Shown: positions 1 through 6,212 of the stretch, one piece after another
How the letters are laid out: each line of letters begins with the position of its first letter
Position numbering within the stretch: the stretch's first letter is position 1
NCBI GenBank assembly: GCA_002299495.1
Contig: DBNZ01000065.1
Span: forward strand, 1-6,212
Direction: 5' to 3'
DNA from: Methylococcaceae bacterium UBA659
GTDB lineage: Bacteria; Pseudomonadota; Gammaproteobacteria; Methylococcales; Methylomonadaceae
DNA length: 6,212 bases
Notes under the pieces: model-generated
What the model saw: only the letters and a program-made list of their open reading frames with translations
What the model was told of the DNA's origin: nothing
Database searches by the model: none
Made by a program: the position numbers and the translations under genes

Positions 1-330
1 CGCGGTTCTGCCAACACCTTCATCCAAGGCGGCATCGGCGATGTCTTGCTGGCCTGGGAAAACGAAGCCCTACGGGCCGTTAACCGGGAAGGGTCGGGGC
101 GGTTTGAAATCGTCGTGCCGCCGACCAGCATTTTGGCCGAGCCACCGGCTGCGATTGTGGATCAAACCGTCACCAAGCACGGCGTCCGTGATCTGGCGGA
201 AGCCTACCTGGAGTATTTGTTTTCAGCGGTCGGGCAACGCTTGGCGGCCAAATAGTATTACCGCCCGTTTTTACCGGAACAGACGGATTTCGACGATGGC
301 GGCACGTTTGATCAGATTTACGCGCCGTAA
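1..330 (+). pseudogene. sbp: Sulfate-binding protein Sbp, 3' part, with premature stop and internal deletion
   Basis: This is the C-terminal part of a periplasmic sulfate-binding protein, the substrate receptor of the SulT ABC importer encoded just downstream. The gene begins before the window. Frame 1 reads the family-typical stretch GGIGDVLLAWENEAL, then FEIVVPPTSILAEPP and a C-terminal helix ending QRLAAK, and meets TAG at 253-255. Family members normally continue after AAK with a residue such as Asn, then (Y/F)YRP. Here YYRP follows immediately after the TAG in the same frame (256-267), and the usual terminal block FDDGGTFDQIYAP follows at 289-327 before TAA at 328-330. Only about six codons separate YYRP from that block, where I recall roughly 34 in E. 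coli Sbp, so about 25-30 codons seem to be missing. A nonsense codon plus an in-frame deletion points to decay. A shortened but still folded protein ending at 252 cannot be excluded, because the known sulfate ligands lie further upstream. The identity is firm; loss of function is inferred. Confidence 0.8.
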
Positions 331-399
331 TTTAAGCGTGTCAAGTCGCTCCTACGGGCTAGCAGGCCGCGGACGATCTGATGTGGTTTATATTCACTT

Positions 400-443
400 G
401 CCGGGTTGGTTAACGCCCATCGCCCTTTGCGGGCAAGCCCGGC
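400..443. repeat. REP-like GC-rich hairpin between sbp and cysT
   Basis: The 132-bp gap between the sbp remnant and cysT has no convincing ORF but can fold. The outer arms GCCGGG (400-405) and CCCGGC (438-443) pair perfectly. Inside them GCCC (422-425) pairs with GGGC (431-434). The edge reads GGCCTAC, similar in style to the dispersed palindromic repeats of many gammaproteobacteria. There is no T-tract, so it is a poor intrinsic terminator. It could stabilise or attenuate the transcript between the binding-protein and permease genes. Only one copy is visible, so calling it a repeat family is inference. Confidence 0.4.
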
Positions 444-462
444 CTACACTAACTAGACTGAC

Positions 463-1290
463 ATGCCACAAAGTCACATTATGCCGGGGTTCCGCCCGGC
501 CATTAGTTTTACCTTGGTTTATCTGGCGCTGATCGTGTTGATCCCGCTTAGCGCCCTGCTGTTGAAGACCTTCCAGCTTAGCCCGGAGCAGTTCTGGGCT
601 ATTTTGACCAACGCCCGCGTCATCGCCTCGTTCCGGGTCACCTTCGGTTCGGCGTTATTAGCCGCCGCCGTCGCCGGGGTGTTCGGATTTATCATCGCCT
701 GGACCTTGGTGCGCTACCCGTTTCCCGGCAAGCGACTGTTCGACGCCTTAATCGACCTGCCGTTCGCCTTGCCGACCGCCGTGGCCGGCATTGTGCTGGC
801 CACCATTTACCAGCCTAGCGGTGTAATCGGCAAAGCCATCATGTCGTTGCTGGGCGTGCAAGTTGCCTACCAGCCGTTGGGGATTGTGTTCGCGATGATC
901 TTCATCGGCCTGCCGTTTGTCGTCCGCACCATTGAGCCGGTGTTACAGGAGTTCGACACGGCGATGGAGGAGGCGGCCGCCAGCTTGGGGGCTAACCGCT
1001 GGCAGACCTTTATCAAGGTAATTTTGCCCAACATTCTGCCCGCGACGTTGACCGGCTTTGCCTTGGCCTTCGCTCGCGGGGTTGGCGAGTACGGCTCGGT
1101 GATTTTCATCGCCGGCAACATGCCGTACATATCGGAGATCGTGCCGCTGCTAATCATGACCAAACTGGAGCAATACGATTACGCCGGCGCCACCGCGATT
1201 GGCCTGGTTATGCTGGTGTTGTCATTTATTTTGCTATTGTTGATCAATTTGCTGCAAGGCTGGCTGCGCCGTCAGCGCGGCCAACTATAA
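463..1290 (+). CDS. cysT: Sulfate/thiosulfate ABC transporter permease CysT (CysU)
   Basis: Inner-membrane permease of the CysTWA importer. It pairs with CysW to form the channel for sulfate or thiosulfate, driven by CysA. The 275 aa match the usual length (about 277 in E. coli). The N-terminal PGF then a hydrophobic helix at about 13-34, the PFPGKRLFDALIDLPFALPT segment (86-105), several further hydrophobic spans, and the EAA loop (EEAAASLGA, 169-177, ending ILPN at 187-190) that docks on the ATPase are all visible. GVGEYGSVIFIAGN (206-219) is typical of the family. The last membrane span lies near 243-264 and ends in a basic tail. The ATG at 463 is the first after an in-frame TAG at 454-456. 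A second ATG at 481 is also possible. Neither has a clear Shine-Dalgarno sequence, unlike cysW. The gene ends 12 bp before cysW, so co-transcription and coupling are likely. Confidence 0.93.
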   Translation: MPQSHIMPGFRPAISFTLVYLALIVLIPLSALLLKTFQLSPEQFWAILTNARVIASFRVTFGSALLAAAVAGVFGFIIAWTLVRYPFPGKRLFDALIDLPFALPTAVAGIVLATIYQPSGVIGKAIMSLLGVQVAYQPLGIVFAMIFIGLPFVVRTIEPVLQEFDTAMEEAAASLGANRWQTFIKVILPNILPATLTGFALAFARGVGEYGSVIFIAGNMPYISEIVPLLIMTKLEQYDYAGATAIGLVMLVLSFILLLLINLLQGWLRRQRGQL

Positions 1291-1302
1291 GGAGTCTATC
1301 CC

Positions 1303-2169
1303 ATGAACGTATCCGTAACCCGCAAGCCGTTGAGCCTAGCCGATCCTAATGGCTTCCGCTACCTGTCGATTGGCCTGACCTTGGCCATTACCAGCCTATT
1401 TTTGGTGTTGCCGTTGGCCACGGTACTGACCGAAGCCTTTAGCAAAGGCTTGGGGCCGTATAGCGACAGCCTTACGCACCCGGACACCTTGGCCGCCATT
1501 CGACTGACCTTGCTGACCGCCGCCATCACGGTGCCGCTGACCACAGTATTCGGCGTGGCGGCGGCCTGGGCAGTGGCGCGTTTTAGCTTTCCCGGCAAGA
1601 ATTTGCTGGTCACCCTGATCGACTTGCCTTTTTCAGTATCGCCAGTGATCGCCGGCCTGATTTATGTTTTGGTGTTCGGCGCCCAAGGTTGGCTGGGGCC
1701 GTGGCTGGCGGCGCATGACATTAAGATTATTTTCGCGGTGCCCGGCATTATTTTGGCGACCTTGTTCGTGACCTTCCCGTTCGTCGCCCGCGAGCTGATC
1801 CCGTTAATGCAGGAAATCGGCTGTGAGGAGGAAGAGGCGGCACTGTCGCTGGGCGCGGGCCCTTGGCAAATGTTTTTCAGCATCACCTTGCCCAATATCA
1901 AATGGGGGCTGCTGTACGGCGTATTGTTGTGCAACGCCCGCGCCATGGGCGAATTCGGCGCGGTGTCGGTGGTGTCAGGGCATATTAGGGGCCTGACCAA
2001 TACCTTGCCGCTGCATGTGGAAGTGACTTACAACGAGTACGATTTTATCGGTTCGTTCGCCGGCGCATCTTTATTGGCGGGTTTGGCGGTGGTCACCTTA
2101 ATCGTCAAAACGTTTTTGGAGTGGCGGCAGGCGCAAGACCTTAAAGCCGCCCGCTTGGCGTCTGAATAA
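1303..2169 (+). CDS. cysW: Sulfate/thiosulfate ABC transporter permease CysW
   Basis: Second inner-membrane permease of the sulfate/thiosulfate importer, partner of CysT. At 288 aa it is close to the usual length (about 291 in E. coli). It shows a first membrane span at about 21-43, the FSFPGKNLLVTLIDLPFSVSP segment (94-114) that parallels the one in CysT, and an EAA loop (EEAALSLGA, 177-185, continuing to TLPN at 195-198) for contact with CysA. MGEFGAVSVVSGHIRG near residues 217-232 is characteristic of CysW. The last span ends in a charged tail. The start is supported by an AAGGAG sequence at 1289-1294, overlapping the cysT stop and 8 nt before the ATG, so translation is probably coupled to cysT. 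cysA follows after 23 bp. Confidence 0.93.
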   Translation: MNVSVTRKPLSLADPNGFRYLSIGLTLAITSLFLVLPLATVLTEAFSKGLGPYSDSLTHPDTLAAIRLTLLTAAITVPLTTVFGVAAAWAVARFSFPGKNLLVTLIDLPFSVSPVIAGLIYVLVFGAQGWLGPWLAAHDIKIIFAVPGIILATLFVTFPFVARELIPLMQEIGCEEEEAALSLGAGPWQMFFSITLPNIKWGLLYGVLLCNARAMGEFGAVSVVSGHIRGLTNTLPLHVEVTYNEYDFIGSFAGASLLAGLAVVTLIVKTFLEWRQAQDLKAARLASE

Positions 2170-2192
2170 CCGATAACCGAAGAGGGCAGATC

Positions 2193-3230
2193 ATGGGCAT
2201 TATCCTTAATAACATCAGCAAAAAATTTGGCGATTTTACCGCCTTGGACAACATCCATCTCGACATCCCGGAAGGCGAACTGGTGGCTTTATTGGGGCCA
2301 TCCGGCTGCGGCAAGACTACGTTGCTGCGGATCATCGCCGGACTGGAGCAACCCGATGCCGGGCAAGTGTTCCTCAAAGGCAACGAGGTTACTGAACAGC
2401 CGGTCAAAAACCGGCAGATCGGTTTCGTGTTCCAGCATTACGCGCTGTTTAGGCACATGACCGTGTTCGGCAACATTGCCTTCGGGCTTAGGGTCAAACC
2501 CCGGAAACAGCGGCTTAGCGAGGCGGAAATCAAAGACAAGGTGCATGCCTTGCTGAAGCTGGTGCAACTGGATTGGCTGGCCAACCGTTTTCCCGAACAA
2601 TTGTCCGGCGGCCAACGCCAGCGCATTGCGTTGGCCAGGGCACTGGCGGTGGAACCGTCGGTGCTGCTGCTGGACGAGCCGTTCGGCGCCTTGGACGCCA
2701 GCGTACGCAAGGATTTGCGGCTATGGCTTAGGCATTTGCACCATGAATTGAACGTGACCAGCATTTTCGTCACCCATGACCAGGAAGAAGCGATGGAAGT
2801 CGCCAGCCAAATCGTCGTGCTAAACCACGGCCATATCGAGCAGCAAGGCTCGCCCAGCGATATTTATGACCATCCGGCCAATGCCTTCGTATCACGTTTT
2901 ATCGGCCAGACCAATGTCTTTGACTTAGAACAAACCGACACGTTCTGGCTAAAAAACTCCGGCTTGCCCACACCGCAGATCGGCAAAGTCGCCCATGTCC
3001 GGCCGCATAACATAGAATTGGCTAAGGCCACCGCTGGCACGGCCCAAGCCGTTTTGAAAGATTGGCAACACTTAGGGGCATTAATCCGCGTCGAATTGCT
3101 TAACAAAGAGGCGGACGATGAAGTTGCCATCATTTTCGCGGAAATGCCCAACGAACAATTCAAAGCCCTTCAAATTGATAAGGGCGAAAAGGTGGCTGTG
3201 CGGATACGCCATGCCCATTGGTTTCATTAA
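2193..3230 (+). CDS. cysA: Sulfate/thiosulfate ABC transporter ATP-binding protein CysA
   Basis: ATPase subunit that powers the CysTW channel from the cytoplasmic face. At 345 aa it is slightly shorter than E. coli CysA (about 365). All nucleotide-binding motifs are intact: Walker A GPSGCGKT (35-42), Q-loop Gln81, signature LSGGQ (137-141), Walker B VLLLDE (157-162), D-loop ALD (166-168) and H-loop His195. The stretch from LDEPFGALDA through RKDLRLWLRHLH (160-183) is typical of CysA rather than of maltose or spermidine ATPases. VSRFIGQTNVF (233-243) marks the transition to a C-terminal regulatory domain of about 100 residues, TOBE-like in this family, with the conserved VRPHNIEL near 270-277. 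The ATG at 2193 has AGAGGG at 2181-2186 in front of it. This is the last gene of the plus-strand set; the next gene converges on it. Membrane association comes only through CysT and CysW. Confidence 0.95.
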   Translation: MGIILNNISKKFGDFTALDNIHLDIPEGELVALLGPSGCGKTTLLRIIAGLEQPDAGQVFLKGNEVTEQPVKNRQIGFVFQHYALFRHMTVFGNIAFGLRVKPRKQRLSEAEIKDKVHALLKLVQLDWLANRFPEQLSGGQRQRIALARALAVEPSVLLLDEPFGALDASVRKDLRLWLRHLHHELNVTSIFVTHDQEEAMEVASQIVVLNHGHIEQQGSPSDIYDHPANAFVSRFIGQTNVFDLEQTDTFWLKNSGLPTPQIGKVAHVRPHNIELAKATAGTAQAVLKDWQHLGALIRVELLNKEADDEVAIIFAEMPNEQFKALQIDKGEKVAVRIRHAHWFH

Positions 3231-3257
3231 CAGTTGACGGGCTTTCGCGTAAAAAAA

Positions 3258-3282
3258 CGGATTAACATCAGGGTGTTATCCG
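3258..3282 (-). terminator. Intrinsic terminator for the EAL-like gene (minus strand)
   Basis: The plus-strand arms CGGATTAACA (3258-3267) and TGTTATCCG (3274-3282) pair with one bulged T, and the loop is TCAGGG. Seven A residues at 3251-3257 become a run of seven U directly after the hairpin on the minus strand, giving a standard Rho-independent terminator for the minus-strand gene ending at 3368. No T-tract follows in the plus direction, so it would stop cysA transcripts less well. Confidence 0.75.
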
Positions 3283-3316
3283 TAGCGGGTGCAAACCTTG
3301 GGTTGCACCCGCTACG
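3281..3316. repeat. Long near-perfect inverted repeat between cysA and the EAL-like gene
   Basis: CGTAGCGGGTGCAA (3281-3294) is the exact reverse complement of TTGCACCCGCTACG (3303-3316). With one bulged A the pairing extends to ACC/GGT, leaving a TTG loop. It shares its first two bases with the neighbouring terminator hairpin. It has no U-tract on either side. Its length and GTAGCGGG edge resemble dispersed palindromic repeats of gammaproteobacteria, and it may end or protect the cysA mRNA. The family assignment is inference from one copy. Confidence 0.7.
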
Positions 3317-3367
3317 AATGAATGGTTTATATGTGGTGTGGAAGAATGCAGGCCTAACGTCTTGAGA

Positions 3368-4207
3368 TCAGGCGCTGCGGTAATCGTCGCTGACCAACTG
3401 GTCGTAGTAGCGTCCCTGCACTAGCTTAAAATCCAGCCTTTCGGCAACAACCGCTTGCTCCGGTTTGTCTGCCTGCTGCAAAATAATTTGACTGCCTATC
3501 ATGCCCGCCAAATCCTTTAATGCTTCCAGAAAATAAGGCCAGGCAATTTGCACGGACAGATCAACCAGTCCCGAACCCGGCGCGTTAATACGCAGGTAGT
3601 CCGGCGTTAGGTGGGTGATTAAGTCGGGCAAGTCATTGGCGGCATAGGAATAGCCCACATCAAGGGCAATTTTGTAACCCCGTTGCCGGTAATTGCCAAG
3701 TCCTTGCAGGAGACGCTGTCGCTCCTGATGTTGGCTGAAAAAAGGCATCACGGCGGTAGAAATGACGATATCTTGGGTCGTCAGGCCGCAACGTTCGATC
3801 ACCTCTTCAAAATAAGCCCCGTGGTTGCTGGCAACGCCGAGTATATGCCGGGGGTCGACCTCCAGAAACAACAACTTGCTGCGATGCGACAAGGGTAGGA
3901 AATTCAGCATATGGACAGTCCGCGTCAACCGGTCCAAGTTGATGACCGATTGAAAATCGGCCCAAGCCGCTTGCCGGTGATCGTAAAGGGACTGGACATC
4001 GGACGGCGAAACCGATAATCGGGCGATGTGCCCGATCACCACCTCCAGCTTGCCGACGGAACGCACCGGAGCGAATACACTGCTGACCTGGATGGGGCCG
4101 AACAAGCCGCTGATCCGGCCTGAATTTAATAAGAAAGGGCGAAGGTTGGATTTATGTTCGTCTTCAAAGCGGTCGTTAAATGATTCCGCCAACTGCTGCA
4201 ATGGCAT
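3368..4207 (-). CDS. Degenerate, probably non-catalytic EAL-domain protein
   Basis: Cytoplasmic protein of 279 aa with the EAL (c-di-GMP phosphodiesterase) fold, no membrane span and no GGDEF domain. The fold is recognisable from VSSVFAPV (41-48, usually FQPIV), IGHIARL (58-64, usually GhEALlR), DRLTRTVHMLNFL (92-104), PRHILGVASNHGAYFEEVIERCGL (119-142), NYRQRGYKIALDVG (172-185), LTPDYLRIN (200-208) and the C-terminal VQGRYYD (263-269). The catalytic set is almost gone: EAL reads IAR (61-63), the metal-binding Asn of the LFLN strand is Glu116, the Glu of the LEITE strand is replaced within VISTA (148-152), the DD pair is DV (183-184), the Lys of KxD is Arg206 and its Asp is Asn208, and the last Glu is Gln (LQQAD, 243-247). 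Hydrolysis of c-di-GMP is therefore unlikely. A binding or adaptor role is inferred. AAGGAG lies 6 nt before the ATG (plus-strand 4214-4219). It is divergent from the cysB-like gene and convergent with cysA, which suggests a sulfur-linked role. Confidence 0.82.
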   Translation of the reverse strand: MPLQQLAESFNDRFEDEHKSNLRPFLLNSGRISGLFGPIQVSSVFAPVRSVGKLEVVIGHIARLSVSPSDVQSLYDHRQAAWADFQSVINLDRLTRTVHMLNFLPLSHRSKLLFLEVDPRHILGVASNHGAYFEEVIERCGLTTQDIVISTAVMPFFSQHQERQRLLQGLGNYRQRGYKIALDVGYSYAANDLPDLITHLTPDYLRINAPGSGLVDLSVQIAWPYFLEALKDLAGMIGSQIILQQADKPEQAVVAERLDFKLVQGRYYDQLVSDDYRSA

Positions 4208-4358
4208 GTTTATCTCCTTGTTTCGGTGGTCTGTTATGTTGACAGAGATAGCTTACCGGCCAGTATTTTTTTAATAAAACGATATGATTAGAATTAGTTA
4301 TCTATTTATTAGATAACCAATATGTCCACGCCCATCATTCCACCGGATTTAACCCAGC
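4208..4358. promoter_or_regulatory. Divergent promoter region between the EAL-like gene and cysB
   Basis: This 151-bp gap must drive both divergent genes and is AT-rich around 4264-4320. A perfect TTGACA lies at 4239-4244 on the plus strand, with only a weak -10 (CAGTAT, 4261-4266) at 16-bp spacing. A better -10-like TATGAT lies at 4283-4288 but has no good -35 at the usual distance. A short inverted repeat TCTGT...ACAGA spans 4230-4246 and overlaps the TTGACA. No minus-strand promoter is clear. That the region holds promoters follows from gene orientation; the exact boxes are tentative. Confidence 0.5.
4297..4317. promoter_or_regulatory. Perfect inverted repeat, candidate LysR-type operator
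   Basis: GTTATCTA (4297-4304) and TAGATAAC (4310-4317) are exact reverse complements separated by TTTAT. The site is AT-rich and centred about 50 bp upstream of the cysB-like start. Its size and dyad symmetry suit a LysR-type regulator, which commonly binds near its own divergent promoter, so autoregulation or control of the EAL-like gene is plausible. It has no U-tract or GC-rich stem, so a terminator role is unlikely. Binding by this CysB homologue is inferred. Confidence 0.5.
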
Positions 4359-5273
4359 ATGAACCTTAACCAAATTGAATTGTTGCGGGTGTTGTTGCAG
4401 ACGCAATTTAATGTTTCCAAGGCCGCCGAGAAAACGCATGTGGTGCAATCCGCCGTAAGCAGGCAATTGCATCTTTTTGAAGAGGAATTAGGTTCGCCGC
4501 TGTTTGTGCGCAACGGCAAGAAATTGATTGGCCTAACACCGCTAGGTGAGCGGGTGATGGCGGAAGCTGAGACGATTTGTCAGGCCAAATTAAATATCAA
4601 GGCGATCGCCGCCGATGTCCTTGATGACCAAAAAGGCATCCTTCACATTGCCACTACCCACACCCAAGCCAAATATTTTTTGCCAAAACCCATTGAGCAG
4701 TTCCGGAAAAAATATCCCCGCGTGAGTATATACATGGTGCAGGCATCACCCGAGCAGTTGATCGCCCAATTGCATTCGCACCAGGCCGACATCGCTATTT
4801 GCACTGAACGAGTAACCGCCGATGACAGTTTGGTGACACTGCCGTGCTACGACTGGCATCACAGTGCGGTCATGCTCAAGAACCATCCGTTATGCGTCGG
4901 CGAAATCAGCTACCAAAGGCTGGCATCTTATCCCATCTTGACTTACAGCTTCGGCTTTACGGGACGTTCCAACATTGAGACGGCGTTTAAAAATTCCGGT
5001 TGCGAATTGGACATCATCTTGGCCGCCGCCGATACCGATGTCATCAAAACTTATGTCCGCCTAGGTTTTGGGGTCGGCCTGATTGCCGACATGGCTTACG
5101 ACCCTAAAATCGACAAAGGTCTGGCAGTGCGCGACTTGTCCCATCTAATCCCGCATTCAACCACCAAAATCGCCTACTTGAAACAAAGTTACCTGCCTTT
5201 GTATGGCCAGCATTTTGTCGAGGAGCTGCTGCTTACGGCAAGGGATTATGGCAAAGGCCACCACAACATGTAA
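4359..5273 (+). CDS. cysB: CysB-type LysR-family transcriptional regulator
   Basis: DNA-binding regulator of sulfate uptake and cysteine biosynthesis, related to CysB and Cbl of enterobacteria, where N-acetylserine or adenosine 5'-phosphosulfate act as effectors. The 304 aa (CysB about 324, Cbl about 316) begin with a winged helix-turn-helix: FNVSKAAEKTHVVQSAVSRQL (17-37) and the LGSPLFVRNGKK segment (44-55). The effector domain has the hallmark ATTHTQAKY (98-106), with Thr100, Thr102 and Gln103 at the CysB effector-site positions, plus LPCYDWHHS (161-169), TYSFGFTGRS (195-204, Thr201), DTDVIKTYVRLGFGVG and HSTTKI. These separate it from generic LysR proteins. The C-terminus is shorter than in E. 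coli CysB. The start fits the family, but only a weak GGAT lies upstream. An ATG at 4322 is out of frame. It is divergent from the EAL-like gene. Target genes probably include the cysTWA set; CysB versus Cbl identity is not settled by sequence alone. Confidence 0.87.
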   Translation: MNLNQIELLRVLLQTQFNVSKAAEKTHVVQSAVSRQLHLFEEELGSPLFVRNGKKLIGLTPLGERVMAEAETICQAKLNIKAIAADVLDDQKGILHIATTHTQAKYFLPKPIEQFRKKYPRVSIYMVQASPEQLIAQLHSHQADIAICTERVTADDSLVTLPCYDWHHSAVMLKNHPLCVGEISYQRLASYPILTYSFGFTGRSNIETAFKNSGCELDIILAAADTDVIKTYVRLGFGVGLIADMAYDPKIDKGLAVRDLSHLIPHSTTKIAYLKQSYLPLYGQHFVEELLLTARDYGKGHHNM

Positions 5274-5349
5274 CCGGACAAAACAAAATTCCGCCGAGGT
5301 CCACGGGATTACCTTAACCAGACTGTTCAAACGTGATCAACGGCCATGC

Positions 5350-6192
5350 CTAAAACATCTTAAACCGCGCCAAATAGCCGAAATGGTCGGAGACCATCGG
5401 GTAGCAGCTGTCATCAAAAATCAGCTCCATCGATTTGACCCGCATCGGGTGGCCGTTGCGTTTGAAGATGTAGTCGATGCGTTTGGGCGAGGTGTTTTTC
5501 CAACCGTCAATCTGCCCGTGGTAGCTGGGTTGGTGGAAACGGTACGGGTGCAGTTCGTGGTATTGGTCGACGTATTCGGAGTTGCCGACGATGCGGTTGT
5601 AGGCATGGCCACCGGATGGGGCGTTGAAATCGCCGACCATCAAATCCCCCCTCACGCCAAAGTGCAGGCGCGAATCTATCAGCCGCCGTAGATTGCGGTA
5701 TTCTTCAAAAAACCCGTGGTGCGCCCAGCTTAAATGCACATTAGCGACATGCAGCAAGCCGAAATTAGGCACATGGATGCACGACACCGTGACATTGCGC
5801 GACATGTAGTTGTCCTTACGGCGGTCTAGCGAGACATAGTCGGAATAATTATGCCGCATCGGGTAACGGCTCATAATCGCGGTGCCTTCCCGCCAACGAT
5901 AAAAGCCGATATGGCTCCAGTCTTGGTAGATATGGTACCAATGCCCCCATTCGCGAAGCCTACGGCAAATCCTAAACGCCATGTTGGACGGGGCTTCACC
6001 GTAAGGATGGGCGATAGGGTCGTGCATGTACTCGCCGACTTCCTGGAAACACACCACGTCAATTTTTAAATGGGCGATGGCTTCGCTGATAATCTGCACC
6101 TCGCGTTCATGTTGGTGCATGGTGTCGAACGGGCAATGGCGCGGATGTTGCTGATAGGTGTGCAGGTTTAGCGTCAGCAGGGAAAGTTCCAT
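5350..6192 (-). CDS. Endonuclease/exonuclease/phosphatase superfamily hydrolase
   Basis: Metal-dependent phosphoesterase of the EEP (DNase I/sphingomyelinase-like) fold, 280 aa, with no signal peptide or membrane segment, so probably cytoplasmic. The expected catalytic landmarks are present in order: TLNLHTY with Asn9, VVCFQEV with metal-binding Glu51, REGTAIMSRYP (101-111), ANVHLSW with His153, VGDFNAP with Asp188 and Asn190, KRIDYIF with Asp240, and the terminal SDHFG with Asp269 and His270. The active site therefore looks complete. The substrate (nucleic acid, phospholipid or sugar phosphate) cannot be told. The protein is rich in His, Tyr and Trp. ATG at 6192 gives a normal N-terminus for this fold, reaching the first catalytic strand within nine residues. 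An AGAAGG (plus-strand 6205-6210) lies 12 nt upstream, rather far. The reading frame stays open to the window edge, so a longer N-terminus is possible. It converges on cysB with a 76-bp gap; no sulfur link is evident. Confidence 0.87.
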   Translation of the reverse strand: MELSLLTLNLHTYQQHPRHCPFDTMHQHEREVQIISEAIAHLKIDVVCFQEVGEYMHDPIAHPYGEAPSNMAFRICRRLREWGHWYHIYQDWSHIGFYRWREGTAIMSRYPMRHNYSDYVSLDRRKDNYMSRNVTVSCIHVPNFGLLHVANVHLSWAHHGFFEEYRNLRRLIDSRLHFGVRGDLMVGDFNAPSGGHAYNRIVGNSEYVDQYHELHPYRFHQPSYHGQIDGWKNTSPKRIDYIFKRNGHPMRVKSMELIFDDSCYPMVSDHFGYLARFKMF

Positions 6193-6212
6193 AAACTCGT
6201 TTAGCCTTCTAT

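Noticed and set aside
46..255. Apparent small 69-residue gene starting at TTG 46
   Set aside because: It is in the sbp frame. Sbp homology extends upstream to position 1, so the start is an artefact of the window edge.
41..532. Open frame of 163 codons overlapping the sbp end and the cysT start
   Set aside because: It runs in another frame across recognisable Sbp and CysT sequence, and its translation is rich in Arg, Ser and Trp with no family resemblance.
3368..4207. Active c-di-GMP phosphodiesterase
   Set aside because: The EAL signature and almost all metal-binding and catalytic positions are substituted, so only the fold can be claimed.
4026..4274. Plus-strand open frame over the start of the EAL-like gene
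   Set aside because: It is antisense to recognisable EAL-fold sequence and has no ribosome site or family signal.
5274..5349. Possible terminator between cysB and the EEP gene
   Set aside because: Only a short imperfect pairing (AATTCCG/CGGGATT) is visible and no T-tract follows on either strand.
5203..5691. Open frame of 162 codons over the end of cysB and the end of the EEP gene
   Set aside because: It is mostly antisense to the EEP gene, whose conserved SDHFG and DYIF motifs lie on the other strand.

Overview
The window looks like chromosomal DNA from a gammaproteobacterium with moderately high GC. Leu codon TTG is common and short GC-rich hairpin repeats sit in the gaps between genes. 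A methanotroph-like (Methylococcales) or related lineage would fit, but that is an impression from style and not a proven assignment. Nearly all recognisable genes concern inorganic sulfur uptake and its control.

Layout. (1) Positions 1-330 hold the 3' end of a sulfate-binding protein gene (sbp). It carries an in-frame TAG and, downstream in the same frame, the expected C-terminal end minus roughly 25-30 codons, so the gene appears decayed or C-terminally truncated. (2) Positions 331-462 are non-coding, with a REP-like hairpin. (3) Positions 463-3230 hold cysT, cysW and cysA, a tightly packed plus-strand set encoding the two membrane permeases and the ATPase of a SulT-type sulfate/thiosulfate ABC importer. 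(4) Positions 3231-3367 separate convergent genes and contain two adjoining hairpins. One of them makes a good intrinsic terminator for the minus-strand gene. (5) Positions 3368-4207 (minus strand) encode an EAL-fold protein that has lost nearly all the catalytic residues of the family. (6) Positions 4208-4358 are an AT-rich divergent regulatory region with a perfect 8-bp inverted repeat. (7) Positions 4359-5273 encode a CysB-type LysR regulator. (8) Positions 5350-6192 (minus strand) encode a cytoplasmic endonuclease/exonuclease/phosphatase (EEP) superfamily hydrolase.

How the genes may work together. CysT, CysW and CysA would form the inner-membrane transporter and need a periplasmic binding protein. 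The copy encoded here seems damaged, so either a second sbp/cysP exists elsewhere or the truncated protein still works. The CysB-like protein is the expected activator of such genes. It is transcribed divergently from the degenerate EAL protein through a shared 151-bp region, which suggests, but does not prove, that the EAL-like protein belongs to the sulfur-response circuit as a non-enzymatic sensor or adaptor. The EEP gene has no evident link to sulfur metabolism.
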